Positions 1 through 10,885 of a stretch of 64,000 bases of DNA are shown here, one piece after another (the first letter of the stretch is position 1; each line of letters begins with the position of its first letter). Where the stretch lies: positions 374,501-438,500 of the forward strand of contig AP026145.1 of NCBI GenBank assembly GCA_030295235.1, written 5' to 3'. The notes under the pieces were generated by a model, which was given only the letters and a program-made list of their open reading frames with translations, was not told the origin of the DNA and searched no databases. This DNA is from Fistulifera solaris (taxonomy: Eukaryota; Bacillariophyta; Bacillariophyceae; Naviculales; Stauroneidaceae). The position numbers and the translations under genes are program-made.

Positions 1-944
1 CTTGCAAGAAACGACAGTTTCGTCCCAAAATCTGGTCCAACGAGTAACCCGTCAAGTTCAAAAAACCTTGACTGGCGTACACAATGGGGTTGTCCGGGAG
101 AGACGGGTCGGTGACCACAAAGTTCTGCTGGGCCGTTTGTAGAGCCTTGATGAAGGAAAAGTCCGGATCGTCCAAGACTTTGTTGGCGATACCTTGGGAA
201 CTCGCCAAAAGACCGTCGATGCTCGGGCCGTTGTCTTTTTCGTTCAACAACTGTTGGGCCTTGTCGGGTCCCAAGTGAGAACGAATCGACTGGCGGAGTT
301 TCTCATTCTCTTCCTTGAGAAGAGCCACCGACTGCTGAAGCGACTCGAGCAAGAACTTCTTGCGGATACGAGAGCGCTTGGCATGCTCACGATTGCGTTC
401 ACTGAAGAAGAGAAAGAGAAATATGAGTCAATGGCTTTTCAAAAGTATACTAGTTCATGCAACACATATTTTTTTCGTACCGTCGCTCGGACTTTTGCTG
501 CTCACTCATTTTGCGATCCGAAGACTTCTTTTTCTTCGGGACCGCGTATTGCAACTGGTGACTCGCTTGCGGGTTGTGATGGAACGGAATGGCCGCCGTG
601 GTGCCTCCGCTACCACGTCCCATGGTCAGCGCCGGCTTGCCCTGTTCGATCAACTGCGTGGTAGCAATACCGCCCGCGTTTTGCACCGCTTCCGCCGTGC
701 CATCATCACGAAGACGAGTGGCGTGAGTGGCGACGCGATCACCCTCACCCGAGTTCAAAATACCGCCGTCGACGGTCTCTTCCGAGGCGAAGACGGTATC
801 ACCGTCGGGCGTAAACATGACGTCTCCGAAGATATCATCGAGGTTGAGAGCGACCGCGTTGGCGCGAGGTACCGAACGACTCGGTGCGCTATTTCCTCCT
901 CCAACCGAGGTGAAGAGAGGTGGGGCAACATTAGCATCCGTCAT
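1..944 (-). CDS. Aureochrome (bZIP-LOV blue-light photoreceptor transcription factor), 3' end outside window
   Basis: Blue-light-responsive nuclear transcription factor of stramenopiles. Exon 1 (944-481) starts with MTDANVAPPL and contains the N-terminal segment DDIFGDVMFTPDGDTVF. A 79-bp GT-AG intron (480-402) is followed by exon 2 from 401. Across the splice the basic region reads ERNREHAKRSRIRKK, followed by a leucine-zipper heptad stretch. The LOV domain then begins (FVVTDPSLPDNPIVYAS, LTGY) and runs to GRNCRFLQ at the window edge. The Cys in NCRFLQ is the residue that forms the flavin-cysteinyl adduct in LOV domains. bZIP before LOV is the defining aureochrome order. The remaining LOV core lies beyond position 1. 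I cannot tell which paralogue (1a, 1b, 1c or 2) this is. No frame break was found. Confidence 0.93.
402..480 (-). other. Intron of the aureochrome gene
   Basis: On the minus strand the donor is GTACGA directly after CGACG and the acceptor is TTCTTCAG before TGAACGC. Splicing joins CG|T to give the Arg of the basic region. Without it the frame runs into a stop. Confidence 0.85.
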
Positions 945-2037
945 CTTGGTAATGTAAGAAAGAGGAATGTATTATTCTTTCAATGAGAAAGAAAGGATCC
1001 GCAGCTTTTGGAAAGGGTGTCAACAGCACGAGTACGTGAAAAATCACGGCAGTGACCCTATCGAGCGCGGAGAATGACTCGATAAAGGAGCCGGTCATAG
1101 TCATTCGAAGAGAGAACGCAGAAAGAAACCGAAAAGATCCGCTGGCTTCAAGGTGTGGTTGAGCGCGCAAACAAAGCGCGGTCTGTTCGACGTTCGACGA
1201 GCATCGTCAAAAACAATGTCCGCAGATGTTCTTTGCGATTTTTATAGAACTGATTTAAAACGCGATGTCCGCAGAGTATCGTAGTTAGTGTTGTCTCAGC
1301 ATATGATTTCCACAACACAAATGTATCAAACCAGTAATGCCTGACAGTATGACGTCACGGTCATAGTAACAAATCTTGACCCGTGATTGCATTTTAGTCT
1401 TGAATTGTTAGATTTTTTCGTTGCTTTCATTCTTTGAAGCAGTAACTCACGAAACACAAAAGCACCTTGACAAGCACTTGTCTAAGCACATGGTTAGGGT
1501 GCTATGTCAACGAGCTGAAACAAATTTCTCTTGTGTATGAAATTAGCATCTTTGATTAAGGCGTCTTCAAAGGATTCATAGCACGACGACTTTGATTCGA
1601 GTAAAAAGTCAAAATTTTGATTTATTAAAGGTCAATTGTCTCGATTATCAAAAAATTTTCTCGGAAATAGATCTTACGGTAGCCAAACGATCGCGTTGCG
1701 CGGGTCCCGAATGAGTTTTTCCAGTCCCGAGATACATTTCCCTCACTTTTCACGACACTCTCGTCCACTGATTTCGTTCGAAGATTTCAATGCCAGTCCA
1801 TGACGAATGACCGCGCGAGACAAATCTGAGTATACATATTTATGTAGTCTGGGACTCTGAAGACGTTTCGTGCTTAAGCCCCCTCCATCGAACCGGGTTG
1901 AAACGTTTGAAAGCCGCGCACCGCGCTGGTCCGACGACGAGACAAGACAAACAACAAACGAACATAGCAAAGGATAATTATCATCATTTGTGGCCTTTTT
2001 TTTTTCTTAATACCCCAAAAACAACAAGTAAACAAGT
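945..2037. other. Intergenic region between aureochrome and ADF (divergent starts)
   Basis: About 1.1 kb between two divergently transcribed genes, so it must hold both promoters. AT-rich stretches occur near 1610-1660, and a T10 run at 1996-2005 lies shortly before the ADF start. I see no convincing gene, tRNA or repeat. Confidence 0.5.
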
Positions 2038-2754
2038 ATGGTATGTATTTAAATGTTTGAGTCTTTTGAGCGGCCCAATAAGTCGAATGTAGGGACTACG
2101 TTGATTGACTTGGAAACTGGTGAAGCGCGGCCGTAGACGACGGGTCATTGCTGCAAAATTGTCATGCTGCTGGGTTCTCCTTTCGCCTGAGACATGCAGA
2201 CTAGCAATAAAAGCCTTTTTCTTTTTTCGGAAAACGATATTGTGTGACCTGTGCCTTGCCGTTCTCGTTCAGCGACGGTCTTTCGTTTCCATGCTTGACT
2301 TACACGCTGTCATTCATATTTGCCTTTACAGTCAACTGGAGTAGTAGTCGCCGACGAAGTCACTTCCACGTTCAATGCGTTCAAACTTGGACAAGGAGAG
2401 AAGCTGAAGTACATTATCTACAAGATCGAGGATAAGAAGACAATCGTGACCGAGAAGACGGGTGAGAAGGGAAAAACCTATGACGACTTTTGTGCGGATC
2501 TTCCGGATGATGACTGCCGTTACGGTTTGATCGATCTTGACTTCACTACCGATGATGGACGACCGACCAGCAAATTGGTGCTCATCACGTGGAACCCCGA
2601 CTCTGGCAGCATTCGCAACAAAATGCTTTACTCTGGCTCGAAAGAAGCCCTCAAGACGGCCTTGAACGGAGTCGGCATCCACATCAATGCCACGGATCAT
2701 TCCGAGTTAGATTTGGAGGCCTCTGTTCTGCCTATTTGTCGAAAATTCGCGTAA
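2038..2754 (+). CDS. Actin-depolymerising factor / cofilin
   Basis: Small actin-binding protein that severs and depolymerises F-actin in the cytoplasm. The start ATG (2038-2040) is immediately followed by a donor GTATGT. The acceptor TTTACAG ends at 2331 and exon 2 (2332-2754) continues STGVVVADEVTSTFNAFKL, giving a 141-residue ADF-H protein, the usual family length. Family hallmarks include the conserved N-terminal Ser-Gly region, YIIYKI, DLPDDDCRYGLIDLDF and the actin-binding long-helix region LITWNPDSGSIRNKMLYSGSK. The exon total is 426 bases, a whole number of codons, which supports the one-codon first exon. In-frame translation through the intron end (MPLQSTG) would begin with TTG and is rejected. 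Confidence 0.93.
2041..2331 (+). other. Intron directly after the ADF start codon
   Basis: 291-bp intron, donor GTATGT at 2041, acceptor TTTACAG ending 2331. It separates the ATG from codon 2, a position also used in ADF/cofilin genes of plants and animals. Confidence 0.85.
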
Positions 2755-3244
2755 ATGTGTCAGTTTCATTATCTGTTGTCATTAAAGGATTCTAGCAATG
2801 CATTGCGTTGCTGGCCATAAAGACTATTATAGGAGCAATGTTTACGAAGCGAAAGTAACTTGATCTAAATTGTGTCGTGTGTGTTTTGATACTCCGTAGT
2901 ACGATTCTTCGTGCTGCTTTGTCATCAATCGAAGAGTTTTCGTTGCTGGACTCATCGTGCGACTGTCTAGCCATAATGGTGTTCTTTGACGAAAACGACG
3001 AGCAGTATTTCCCTACTCACGATTTGCATCCTTTCTAAAGAGTTGGTAGTCAGCAAAGCGACTAATGGGGGCTTTTTAAAGTTGAAGATGGTGTCTGAAG
3101 TCGGTTCTCTAAGCCACACAAAGATGAGAATCTATCACTAGAAAAGCAGAACAGCAGTGCGCTTTGCATTAAAGATTCGTTGAAAACGTTTCGATTCCAC
3201 TAAGTATATATATAAATATGTATGCTTATCGCTAGTAATCATGA
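2755..3244. other. Convergent 3' region between ADF and ORMDL
   Basis: 490 bp between convergent gene ends. It contains TATATATATAAATATG near 3206-3222 and presumably the poly(A) signals of both genes. No gene seen. Confidence 0.45.
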
Positions 3245-4090
3245 TCAGTTGTCTTTCTTATCCGTCTTGTTCGCCCCTTCCTCCGAGACGTCGTCGTCGA
3301 TTCCAACTGTGCGGTTGATTCCCAAGATACGCACGCCGTTCATGTACGGTGCCTTGGCTAGTAACGCAATGGCCAGCATGATAAAATTCGCCAAAACCGC
3401 CAGAGGCTCATAGTGCGAAAAATGGCATGCGGCGTAACACAAAACCGTCGGAACAATCAACAACACTTGACGAATGGCGTACGCATCCGATCCGCGCGCT
3501 TCCAGTTGCTCCCATATAGTAAGCGCGTTCATTTCTCCCTGTGGATCGAACACGCTGCCCTTCAACCAGTGTACATGTACCACTGTCACCGTCAAGTGAA
3601 TCGCATGTGTCAATGTCAAAGAGGCCCGGCCCAACTGCGACTCTTCCACCGCATCACCCACCGTTACATGGAGCAGCAGAATCACCACCAGTAGAACAAA
3701 AAGAATCAGCGTTATGTACATGAACAGGAACATCAAGACCGAAGGCGGTGAAGCGATGCGTTGCACTTCCAAAGGCAGTAAATCATCCCCTTGTCCGTAC
3801 AAACCGGAATATGTGCGCGAGATATCTCTCGAGTTGATTCGATTCCGGGGACTGCAAGCTTTCACTGAAGGTTCAAGGCTATCGTCAACGGATCCCAGTG
3901 TGGAGATGCCATCCATGGACGCGGCATCGCTGTGATTTGGCTGCATTTGTAGATTTCCTTTCGTCAGTAAGTCTCGAATTCGATTCGGTGAGGATGATCG
4001 TCTTCCGAAGCGCAAAAACCGTTTGCGGGTTTTCTGTCCACTATTGCTATCTGTATCTCTTGAAAAGATCTGGAATCCAGTTATTCCCAT
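3245..4090 (-). CDS. ORMDL-family ER membrane protein
   Basis: ORM/ORMDL proteins are ER membrane regulators that inhibit serine palmitoyltransferase and so control sphingolipid synthesis. Residues about 110-262 carry the family core: a first hydrophobic segment (119-142), HWLKGSVFD (175-182, compare the HTVKGTPFE of animal ORMDLs), the WEQLE box (193-197), two further hydrophobic segments, and MNGVRILGINRT (250-261) at the end of the core. The protein is 281 residues, longer than the roughly 150-residue animal proteins, because of about 110 extra N-terminal residues rich in Arg/Ser plus a charged C-tail. The N-terminal extension is the usual place for phosphoregulation in yeast Orm proteins; whether that holds here is unknown. 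A start at the internal Met-49 is possible. Single intact frame. Confidence 0.88.
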   Translation of the reverse strand: MGITGFQIFSRDTDSNSGQKTRKRFLRFGRRSSSPNRIRDLLTKGNLQMQPNHSDAASMDGISTLGSVDDSLEPSVKACSPRNRINSRDISRTYSGLYGQGDDLLPLEVQRIASPPSVLMFLFMYITLILFVLLVVILLLHVTVGDAVEESQLGRASLTLTHAIHLTVTVVHVHWLKGSVFDPQGEMNALTIWEQLEARGSDAYAIRQVLLIVPTVLCYAACHFSHYEPLAVLANFIMLAIALLAKAPYMNGVRILGINRTVGIDDDVSEEGANKTDKKDN

Positions 4091-5222
4091 AATCTAGATG
4101 TAGTGATGTAGAGTAGCTGACACTCGAAATGCAAGTCAATCGAACGATAGAAGCAGCCAAAATTCAAGCACGGTAAGCCTTCTCTTTTGATACGCGATAA
4201 GCAACTAGTGATTGTCAATGCGATACAAGAGAAAGATGTCGACAATGCTTGTTTAACAAGTGGTATGCAATGTTTATCAGGTGTCAATCAAATATGATTT
4301 CTTGTTTTACTTTCGTGTCGTTGGTCGTTGCTTGTTGCCGTTGTCTTCTTTCATCACGAACGACTCCACGAAGAAGCACGAAGCAAAGCGCAAAGCGTCT
4401 TTATTTGAAGGTCGATCAATTACGAAATGAACGTCAACTTTAACGTCTTTTTACCGAGCAAACCGTATTATTAAGGAATGTCCATATGTATAAAACTTGA
4501 TGTAACGATCGATTACTACGTACAGTAGTTACACCAATGCTAGTTAAATTGCTCAACGGAAAAGCCTACCATAGTCTGTTTCACGGATCAAAGAGCAATA
4601 ATACCTGGTAGTGTCACGGGTCACTGATTGTCACGTGTCACACTGTTTGTGCTTTTGTACCTGGTAACACGTTTCACACGTCACTGGTCACGGGTCAATC
4701 GTCAATCTCGTTAAGTCCGCGTCATAAATAGTACTATCTACTATCGGCAGATTTTTTGTCCGTAGAAACAGAGACCCGGATGCGGGAAGATGTTCCTTAA
4801 GTATCCATTAGCCTTATTAGGAACACTCTATGACCACCAATACCGGTTCAAGCACATCACTTGGTTCGTTCAGCAAGTAATGTTCTCTACACAATATGCT
4901 ATACTTATTATTTTTTTCTTTTACGTTAATGTTTCGGGTTTGGCTTTTTCCGGAATTTGAAAACCAGTCAGGAAGTGATAAAGAAGGATTTGTCATCATA
5001 CAGCACTGTACTGGGCCCAAGAGACTATTATAACTGACTTATTCCACAGCCCACCGTTCACCGTTCACAGTTCACATCTCCGCCGCCAGCGAAAAACAAC
5101 CTTGCAACCAAAGCACATCTCAGGGAAGGAGGGAATACGCATCAATTCTGCAATCAACTATCTCATCGCACGTAAGAAGAAAATTGAATACAAACATTCA
5201 TTGACTATCAGCGCCCGCAACA
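4091..5222. other. Intergenic region with TCAC-rich cluster
   Basis: About 1.1 kb. Positions 4610-4710 carry repeated GTCAC/GGGTCAC words, including GTCACGTGTCAC with a CACGTG core (see finding). CACCGTTCACCGTTCACAGTTCACA at about 5051-5075 is a second short TTCAC-rich stretch. No gene recognised. Confidence 0.5.
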
Positions 5223-5969
5223 ATGTTCGTAGACTGCAATTCATCGAAAGCAGAATCCACTCAATCGGCTGGTTACTCGAAGAAGAGTTTAACGACTCGA
5301 TCGGATGTACCTACCTTGTCATCGAATCGCAGAAAAGCGGTTTCGTTTGTCGATGGCTTCCACACAGTTGCCACCTTACTAGTTCCATTCTACGAATTGA
5401 CCAAAGAAGAGCGCCGCACAATATGGTGGACGAAGAAAGACTTCAAGATCTTCCGACAACACGCCCAATTGCTGGCTTCGCACGATCGACAACTGCGATG
5501 TCAATTCCAAGATCCTAGCACGCCACCTCCTTGCGAATATCAAAGAATGAAGCACTTTGTTGCAACGAATTGTGCAACAGAAGAGGCAACAGAACGCTTA
5601 TTATCCAATTTTCGAGTAGAATTGATAGCTCAAGAACTTAGGTGTTCGGCCGTCCCCGAGTTGAGAGGCTTAGAACAGTGGACGAGTCGTTCGTACTCGG
5701 ATACGAAGAAAGCTCTCACAGAAGAACATCGCAGGACTGTGCTAAGATCAAATCGTAACGCCGTGGCCGACAAGTCGATCGAGAAAAGTCGGGTGTGTCG
5801 GTTGCTGGCGAGATTCTGGGGCGAAGTCGATGCGCAAGTGATGCGAGAGGACACATCCGAAGGACACGAATCACCTTCGTTGAGACCCAAGAGCCCCACT
5901 TCCATTACGGCAAGTCCACCGAAAGCCCGGCCTATCAAGTTACCGCTACAACACCGTGGAATTGCCTAG
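5223..5969 (+). CDS. Conserved-looking unknown protein, 248 aa
   Basis: Single open frame from ATG 5223 to 5969, with no domain I can name. The N-terminus is Ser-rich. The middle is hydrophilic and helical (LTKEERRTIWWTKKDFKIF). A second block, RGLEQWTSRSYSDTKKALTE followed by EHRRTVLRSN, resembles a short motif in many unannotated diatom proteins (RGLE...HR..V). The C-terminus has a basic/proline-rich tail. There is no signal peptide and no membrane segment. Codon use looks like neighbouring genes and the frame is intact. Function unknown. Confidence 0.7.
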   Translation: MFVDCNSSKAESTQSAGYSKKSLTTRSDVPTLSSNRRKAVSFVDGFHTVATLLVPFYELTKEERRTIWWTKKDFKIFRQHAQLLASHDRQLRCQFQDPSTPPPCEYQRMKHFVATNCATEEATERLLSNFRVELIAQELRCSAVPELRGLEQWTSRSYSDTKKALTEEHRRTVLRSNRNAVADKSIEKSRVCRLLARFWGEVDAQVMREDTSEGHESPSLRPKSPTSITASPPKARPIKLPLQHRGIA

Positions 5970-6080
5970 ATGCGGAACGAGAGAGTGTCTTGCTCACAAC
6001 ATGTAAACTTAAATAGTTATATAAAGAGTTATAAAACACAGCTACTACTCCGTACTTAATAAAAAAGCAAAACATCATCT

Positions 6081-7253
6081 TCAGCGAGATCTTTGAGACG
6101 ATGATCCTTTGTACTTTTGATGAATTTGGTAAAACAAGACACCGAACACCACGGCGGCCCCGATTCCGGCCTTGAGGGCAATCACGTGCCCAAAGAGTAA
6201 GGCCGACAAGGAAATGGAAAACATTTGCCGCGTCGTCATAATCACGGTAAAGGCAATTGGCCCAAACTCTTTGATGGTGTAAAAGATGAACAACTGCCCC
6301 GTCGCCGAAGTAATGGCGGTAATAATGTTGTATCGCAAAGCCACGGGGTTGGCTTGCAAGAATTCAAAGACAATCGGTAAATCTCCCGACACGAGCAATC
6401 CGGCGGTGGTGATACAAATCGCCGACGTATTCACTCCCAACATCATTTGATACGGATCGACATTCGCTTTTCCGTAATCCTTGTAGATGCGAGATTGCCA
6501 TTGGGATGTAAACGAATCGAACGAAATGTAGCACAGTAGGAACAGCAATCCGAGAAACTCTGTGTTGGTGTCGGTCTTGGCGTCTTTGCTATAGAGAGAA
6601 AAGATGGCAACACCCGAGGTAATCAAAAGGCTTCCAAGTACTGCGACCAGGGATACAAAGATCCCTGCAACACTTTGCCCATGATCATGACGGGAATAAT
6701 CTTGGATGATTTGAAGACCGTTTGCACGGGAAATGAAACATACTTGAGTGACGCATACTGCGACCAGGAACTCAACGTATTCGAAAGCGCACACGGAGTG
6801 AACGCCAGTAACGGTGCTGCATTATTCGAAAAGAAGGCACCGTGTTTCACTTTGACCGCCACTAAAGCCACCAAGACGGCCAAAAATCGGTTCGAAAAAA
6901 ACACAAAAAGGCCGCCGAAGGGAATTTGCCCGAAGGCACTCGTGCGGTTGGTTGAAACTTGGTGGTCATAATCAGTTCCTGCATGTAACCCCAAATCAAA
7001 TAGGAAGCCTGTAATCCGCCGAAACAAAAGGCAAATTTGACCGCCGAAGCCCAAAAGGCCGCATGTGCTTCTTTGGTCGGACGGCGATCGGAATCTACCT
7101 CGACGGCGGCGGTTTTTCGAAGACTACAAACACGAATTGTACGATAAGAACAAATGCTTTGTCACGAAAGAGAGCATGTAAAGGAAATACGTACCTTTCC
7201 ATCTCTTCCGCTCGTACCGGTGATTTCGATTTACCGGGTCGTTTGATTGGCAT
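6081..7253 (-). CDS. SLC35B-type transporter (PAPS/nucleotide-sugar, UAA family), two frame breaks
   Basis: Golgi/ER multi-pass antiporter of the SLC35B branch, which carries UDP-sugars or the sulfate donor PAPS into the lumen. Exon 1 is 7253-7195 (MPIKRPGKSK), the intron 7194-7124 (GTACGT...TTTGTAG), and exon 2 runs 7123-6081. Family signatures are CFGGLQASYLIWGYMQE, SNRFLAV, and YVSFPVQTVFKSSKIIPVMI before MGK, the diagnostic SLC35B2/B3-like segment; about ten hydrophobic segments follow. The frame changes at a GGG run (6920-6922) and an AAAA run (6625-6628). One extra base at each makes the spliced length 1,104 bases, 367 residues, as expected for the family. I read this as sequencing error, but a pseudogene cannot be excluded from sequence alone. 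PAPS versus UDP-sugar specificity is not decided. Confidence 0.82.
7124..7194 (-). other. Intron of the SLC35B-type gene
   Basis: 71-bp GT-AG intron, donor GTACGT after GGAAAG, acceptor TTTGTAG before TCTTCG. It restores the frame between MPIKRP...EEME and SLRKTAAVEV. Confidence 0.8.
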
Positions 7254-8124
7254 TGTTTTCTAAATAAATCGACGCGTAAAAATTTCGTTGGTTGTTGTAT
7301 GAATATTTTTACCGGCGATGATCCTTCCGTCCTTCACACAGTTAACACAAATGTCTGAGCTGTTTGCTTTTGGCTAAGAACCTGAAATTGCTGCAATAAA
7401 TTGGTTGCAATAGAAATGAACAGGCTCTGTTTCCTTTGAAATAAAACAGTGAAAATGACCAAAGATGCGTGTGCGCTTTATTGCCCAGTTGCACGTTGCA
7501 CCTTTGTAGGTGATTATGTATCTTACCGGTAGTCTTTTTTGATAAATAGGTTCGGTCTCAAAAAAGTAATCTACAGTATCGTTGATATGACAAGGTACTA
7601 TAGGTCAAAGTGTTGGTTTAGGCGCTTCATGACTGAATGTGGTCATCAGTCGTGTGCATTTGCTACGTCCTCCGTCAAATTCTAAGGAGAGCGTATTCTC
7701 TTTCTTGCACCACCAAAATCACATCCTTATTTCGGTACACGTGTCATTGCTTCGGAAAGCCATTCTACCTTACATAAACTATCGAGACAAGCCAGAAAAT
7801 CGAGAGTGAATATGATCTAAATCAATAGAGGTCGAATAGACAACAAACGATCCGGTTTTATTCGTTCTTTTGCCAGTATAACGTAGTCTCTGTAACAATG
7901 AGAAGATATGCCTTGGGCTGCTTTTACATATACAACAATTCTGAACTCTTCACGGTGGCGGAAGTTTGCTCTAGGAAATCAATCATGATCCAATTTCAAA
8001 TGGCACCTTGAGAGATGACTCGTCTACAACACAAGACCGGGCTAGGTAAAGAGTAAAGAGTCATTCGGCACTACTTAACATGTTAATTTTTCTTAACTCT
8101 ATAGCATTTGTAACTCCCGGTGTG
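7254..8124. other. Intergenic region, no feature recognised
   Basis: 870 bp between the start of the transporter and the 3' end of the next minus-strand gene. The nearest 200 bases must include the transporter promoter. No ORF with protein-like composition, no RNA gene and no clear repeat seen. Confidence 0.4.
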
Positions 8125-8715
8125 TTACATTAACTCCATCTCTGGCACCGGGCGATACAGTGAAGCACTTGGTCCGTCAACACTCTCGTAACCTCTAGTT
8201 CGTGATAGCTGCCTGGACTCTGGAAACTTCCACACCATGACGGCAGTCGAGAACCACAAGATAGTGGCAACACCGTTGGACTCTACTAAAAATCCCCGCA
8301 TATGACAAAATTTATCCACTTCGTCGTCTATTTCCTTGCTATGATCGGTTTCGCTGTGAAATTCATCCAAGTGGCGACAAATCCTAGCCGTGTATACAAA
8401 GTATGCCTCTCGTGCACAGAAATAGGCCAAAACAAAGCAGAGGGTCGCCGAAACGGTCAATATGCGCTCGGGGACGGGTCGAAAGGTTGTCGTCATCAGA
8501 ATTCCCCACGCCGTTAACGCAAACGGACCACTGCCAAAGTCAAAAGCAACAATGTTGGCAATTACTGCTAGCTTCATCAATATTATGGTCCAAATGACCG
8601 GTGGATCTCGTCCATGAGGAAAGGAGCTGAAAAATATAGCAACGGCAAGTGATCGGAATGGTTGAGTGACGGATGGCTCAAAAGTAAATGGATAAAGAGG
8701 AGCAGCAACAAACAT
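8125..8715 (-). CDS. Small multi-pass membrane protein, unknown
   Basis: 196 residues from ATG at 8715 (MFVAAPLYPF). Four hydrophobic segments are visible: about residues 40-58 (VIWTIILMKLAVIANIVAF), 62-78, 84-110 (rich in Phe, Ala and Tyr) and 147-163 (VATILWFSTAVMVW). A charged loop (HSETDHSKEIDDEVDKF) separates the third and fourth. The C-tail is polar and ends PVPEMELM. No family recognised. The 5' region contains the dispersed motif CAGTCACGAG at 8909 and 9133. Confidence 0.6.
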   Translation of the reverse strand: MFVAAPLYPFTFEPSVTQPFRSLAVAIFFSSFPHGRDPPVIWTIILMKLAVIANIVAFDFGSGPFALTAWGILMTTTFRPVPERILTVSATLCFVLAYFCAREAYFVYTARICRHLDEFHSETDHSKEIDDEVDKFCHMRGFLVESNGVATILWFSTAVMVWKFPESRQLSRTRGYESVDGPSASLYRPVPEMELM

Positions 8716-9385
8716 CCACTACATACAAGAATTCAACTATCGTGTCCATGTGCTGTTATATTATACCGAAAAGGTCAGGAAGATAAAGAACAATGAGCTT
8801 TTCCGAGAAATGTTTGACCGGTCATTCGCTTTCAATGTTCTTTTTGCCTTTTTGTTGTTGTGGACGAGAAAATTTTGCGGCGCGGTATGACCGCGAGCGC
8901 TTTTAATCCAGTCACGAGTCAGTCTGCTAACTTTTGAAATTACTTACTGGCCTCTAATAATTAGTCGGAAAGATCGATCACCCACAAATGTGTTCTTTGG
9001 AGCAACTTGCTTTATCGTCAAATGCTTAAAGCATGCACGCCTCAGTTCTTGATGTCAATAAATCTGCAATTGAAATAGATGTCCTTTCTACTATCACCCA
9101 AAGTGTATATTACTTTTTCTGTGACTACATTTCAGTCACGAGTTAGTACGTTTGCGAGCGAGAAATTACATCAACAGATTGCCGTGCTCCGAGCTAGACA
9201 AGTAAAAGCAAATAGTTTACATGACGAAGGATACTGCTGAAAAAAGAGCGAAATTGCGTCGTGTCTTCCTACTACCGTTGATGATTTGTCTTGGTAGGTT
9301 AACCGCATTACTCCCGCTGCAATTAAATCATAGATCATTCTCAATTTGCGACGACACAGTTGACAGTCAATACTTGAATATCGGT
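8716..9385. other. Intergenic region with two CAGTCACGAG motifs
   Basis: 670 bp upstream of the small membrane protein. Exact CAGTCACGAG occurs at 8909-8918 and 9133-9142, both close to further AGTCAG or TTAGTA half-sites. No gene seen. Confidence 0.5.
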
Positions 9386-10437
9386 TTATACCTCTTGCAT
9401 TCTGTGTGGATACTCATCTACTTCTTCTCCGTCATCGTCGTCGTCGCCGCCGTCGTCATCGGCGTCATCATCGTCGTCATTTTCAACTGAGTCTACTTCA
9501 TCGGCTGCAGCGTCAACGTAATCCTCATCGCCGTCATCGTCATTGTCGACACTATGGTGTTGCTCTTCTGCAGATGTATCTATACAAGCTGGTGAAGGCT
9601 GCTCCATCCTGTTCGAATCCGTATGAGAAAGCTCCTCCTCCTCGGCGGCAAATTCAATCTCGTGTTCCGCTTCTCGATTGGGATCGTTCGAATCTGTGAC
9701 TCTCTTCTTCTCGCCACTTGGGTAACAAAAGGACGCCAACAACAAAATCACCAAGCCCACTAACACCAACCCACAGGCCGCAAAGGCGATCCACGCAAAA
9801 TGGTCCATACGGTCGACAGTCCCAACAGGGACTCCTCGTCCTCCTTTTCGTTGGTGGACACTACCGGACTACGGGACGGTCGTTCGGAAGTCGGTGGTTG
9901 TGTCGGAAAGAGTTCCGACAATGGAATGTTCGTGGGCGCCGGTGTCGGTGGTATCGTCATGGCGGGTTCGGTCGATGAGCAATCGGCCGCCATGGCCAAT
10001 TCCATGCCACGACACAGGCGCTCCGTATACGCTTCCGGATACACTTGCAGGGGCAAGCGTATCGAAGCCGACCCAGTTCGGTCACAACACAAGGGATCAA
10101 ACGAGCCGGTGGGAGGGTCCAAGGATGGATAATCCAAACAGGCGCATTGCAATTCTTCAAAAACGATTCGGTATGACGAGTCGGTGTTCGACGCACTTTC
10201 AATGTCGGGACAAGTCGGGAAAGGAGACAAGCGGATAGTTGCGTCAAGAAATTCTCCAAAAAATAGCATTTGATCGGTGTTGGCGTCGCTGCTGGTCATG
10301 GCCAGTGCACAGTCTTCGAAGGTAAAGAACAGATAATCGCTGGCATCCTCTGCTGTTGTCATTGTAGGAGAAAAAACGAGTGTGACGACCAGAAACAGCC
10401 GTGAACTACACGCAGGCGAGAAATGTTGTTGCCTCAT
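9386..10437 (-). CDS. Single-pass surface protein with Cys-rich ectodomain and acidic tail (paralogue A), one frame break
   Basis: Predicted type I membrane protein of 350 residues. MRQQHFSPAC leads into a signal peptide. The ectodomain has a calcium-loop-like DANTDQMLFFGEF and a Cys block (CACLDY, LCCDRT, YTERLCRG), then a Pro/Ser/Thr stalk. After the frame break the sequence reads AWIAFAACGLVLVGLVILLL, a transmembrane helix, and then a very acidic cytoplasmic tail with long Asp runs (codons GAT/GAC, 9410-9540). The break is at TTTTGCG (9796); one added G gives 351 codons. The adjacent, divergently transcribed gene at 10886-11834 has the same layout and matching motifs, so the two are an inverted duplicate. 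Ligand and function unknown. Confidence 0.7.
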
Positions 10438-10885
10438 TATAGAATCGTTACAAGGAAGTGAAATCCTGGCACTATAAAATTCTGTTGTTGTCCTGGAAAA
10501 GTACTACTAACAAAGACATCATGCGGCAAAAGACCGCTTATAGTGGTTGTGCCTCTATAAACCTCGGACCTCGGACGCCTTTTTCAAAACGAGAAACCGC
10601 AAGCATTTCATTTTCTTACCTATCTAAACAACGTGAACTGATAATCGCGGTACTCCTTACTTAGTGCTAACCGACGCTTACAATAAGTACTGCAGGCCTC
10701 ACTTTTTTCGACAAAAATTGCTCACAAAAAACTGGCCGAGGACTTCGGAACCCATGAATGCGTACAAGATACCCACATTGTTTTTTAATCACTCCTTAGA
10801 TGTTTCATTTGTATAGACGAGCTCTTTCCCGCCATTTAAGGCAAGTCGGAACCCAAGATTGAGACCGAACGTTTCACGCCGATTA
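10438..10885. other. Shared upstream region of the divergent paralogue pair
   Basis: 448 bp between the two start codons, so a bidirectional control region. It holds TATAGTGG/CTATAAA near 10538-10560 and GGACCTCGGACGCC at 10564-10577. No gene seen. Confidence 0.45.

Noticed and set aside
1743-2092. Short frames between aureochrome and ADF
   Set aside because: Low complexity and no similarity; they overlap likely promoter sequence.
5102-5518. 138-residue plus-strand frame overlapping the 248-residue gene
   Set aside because: Composition is poor, and the overlapping frame from 5223 is longer and more protein-like.
9221-9490. Plus-strand hydrophobic Val/Ile-rich frame
   Set aside because: It is the antisense of the Asp-rich tail of surface protein A.
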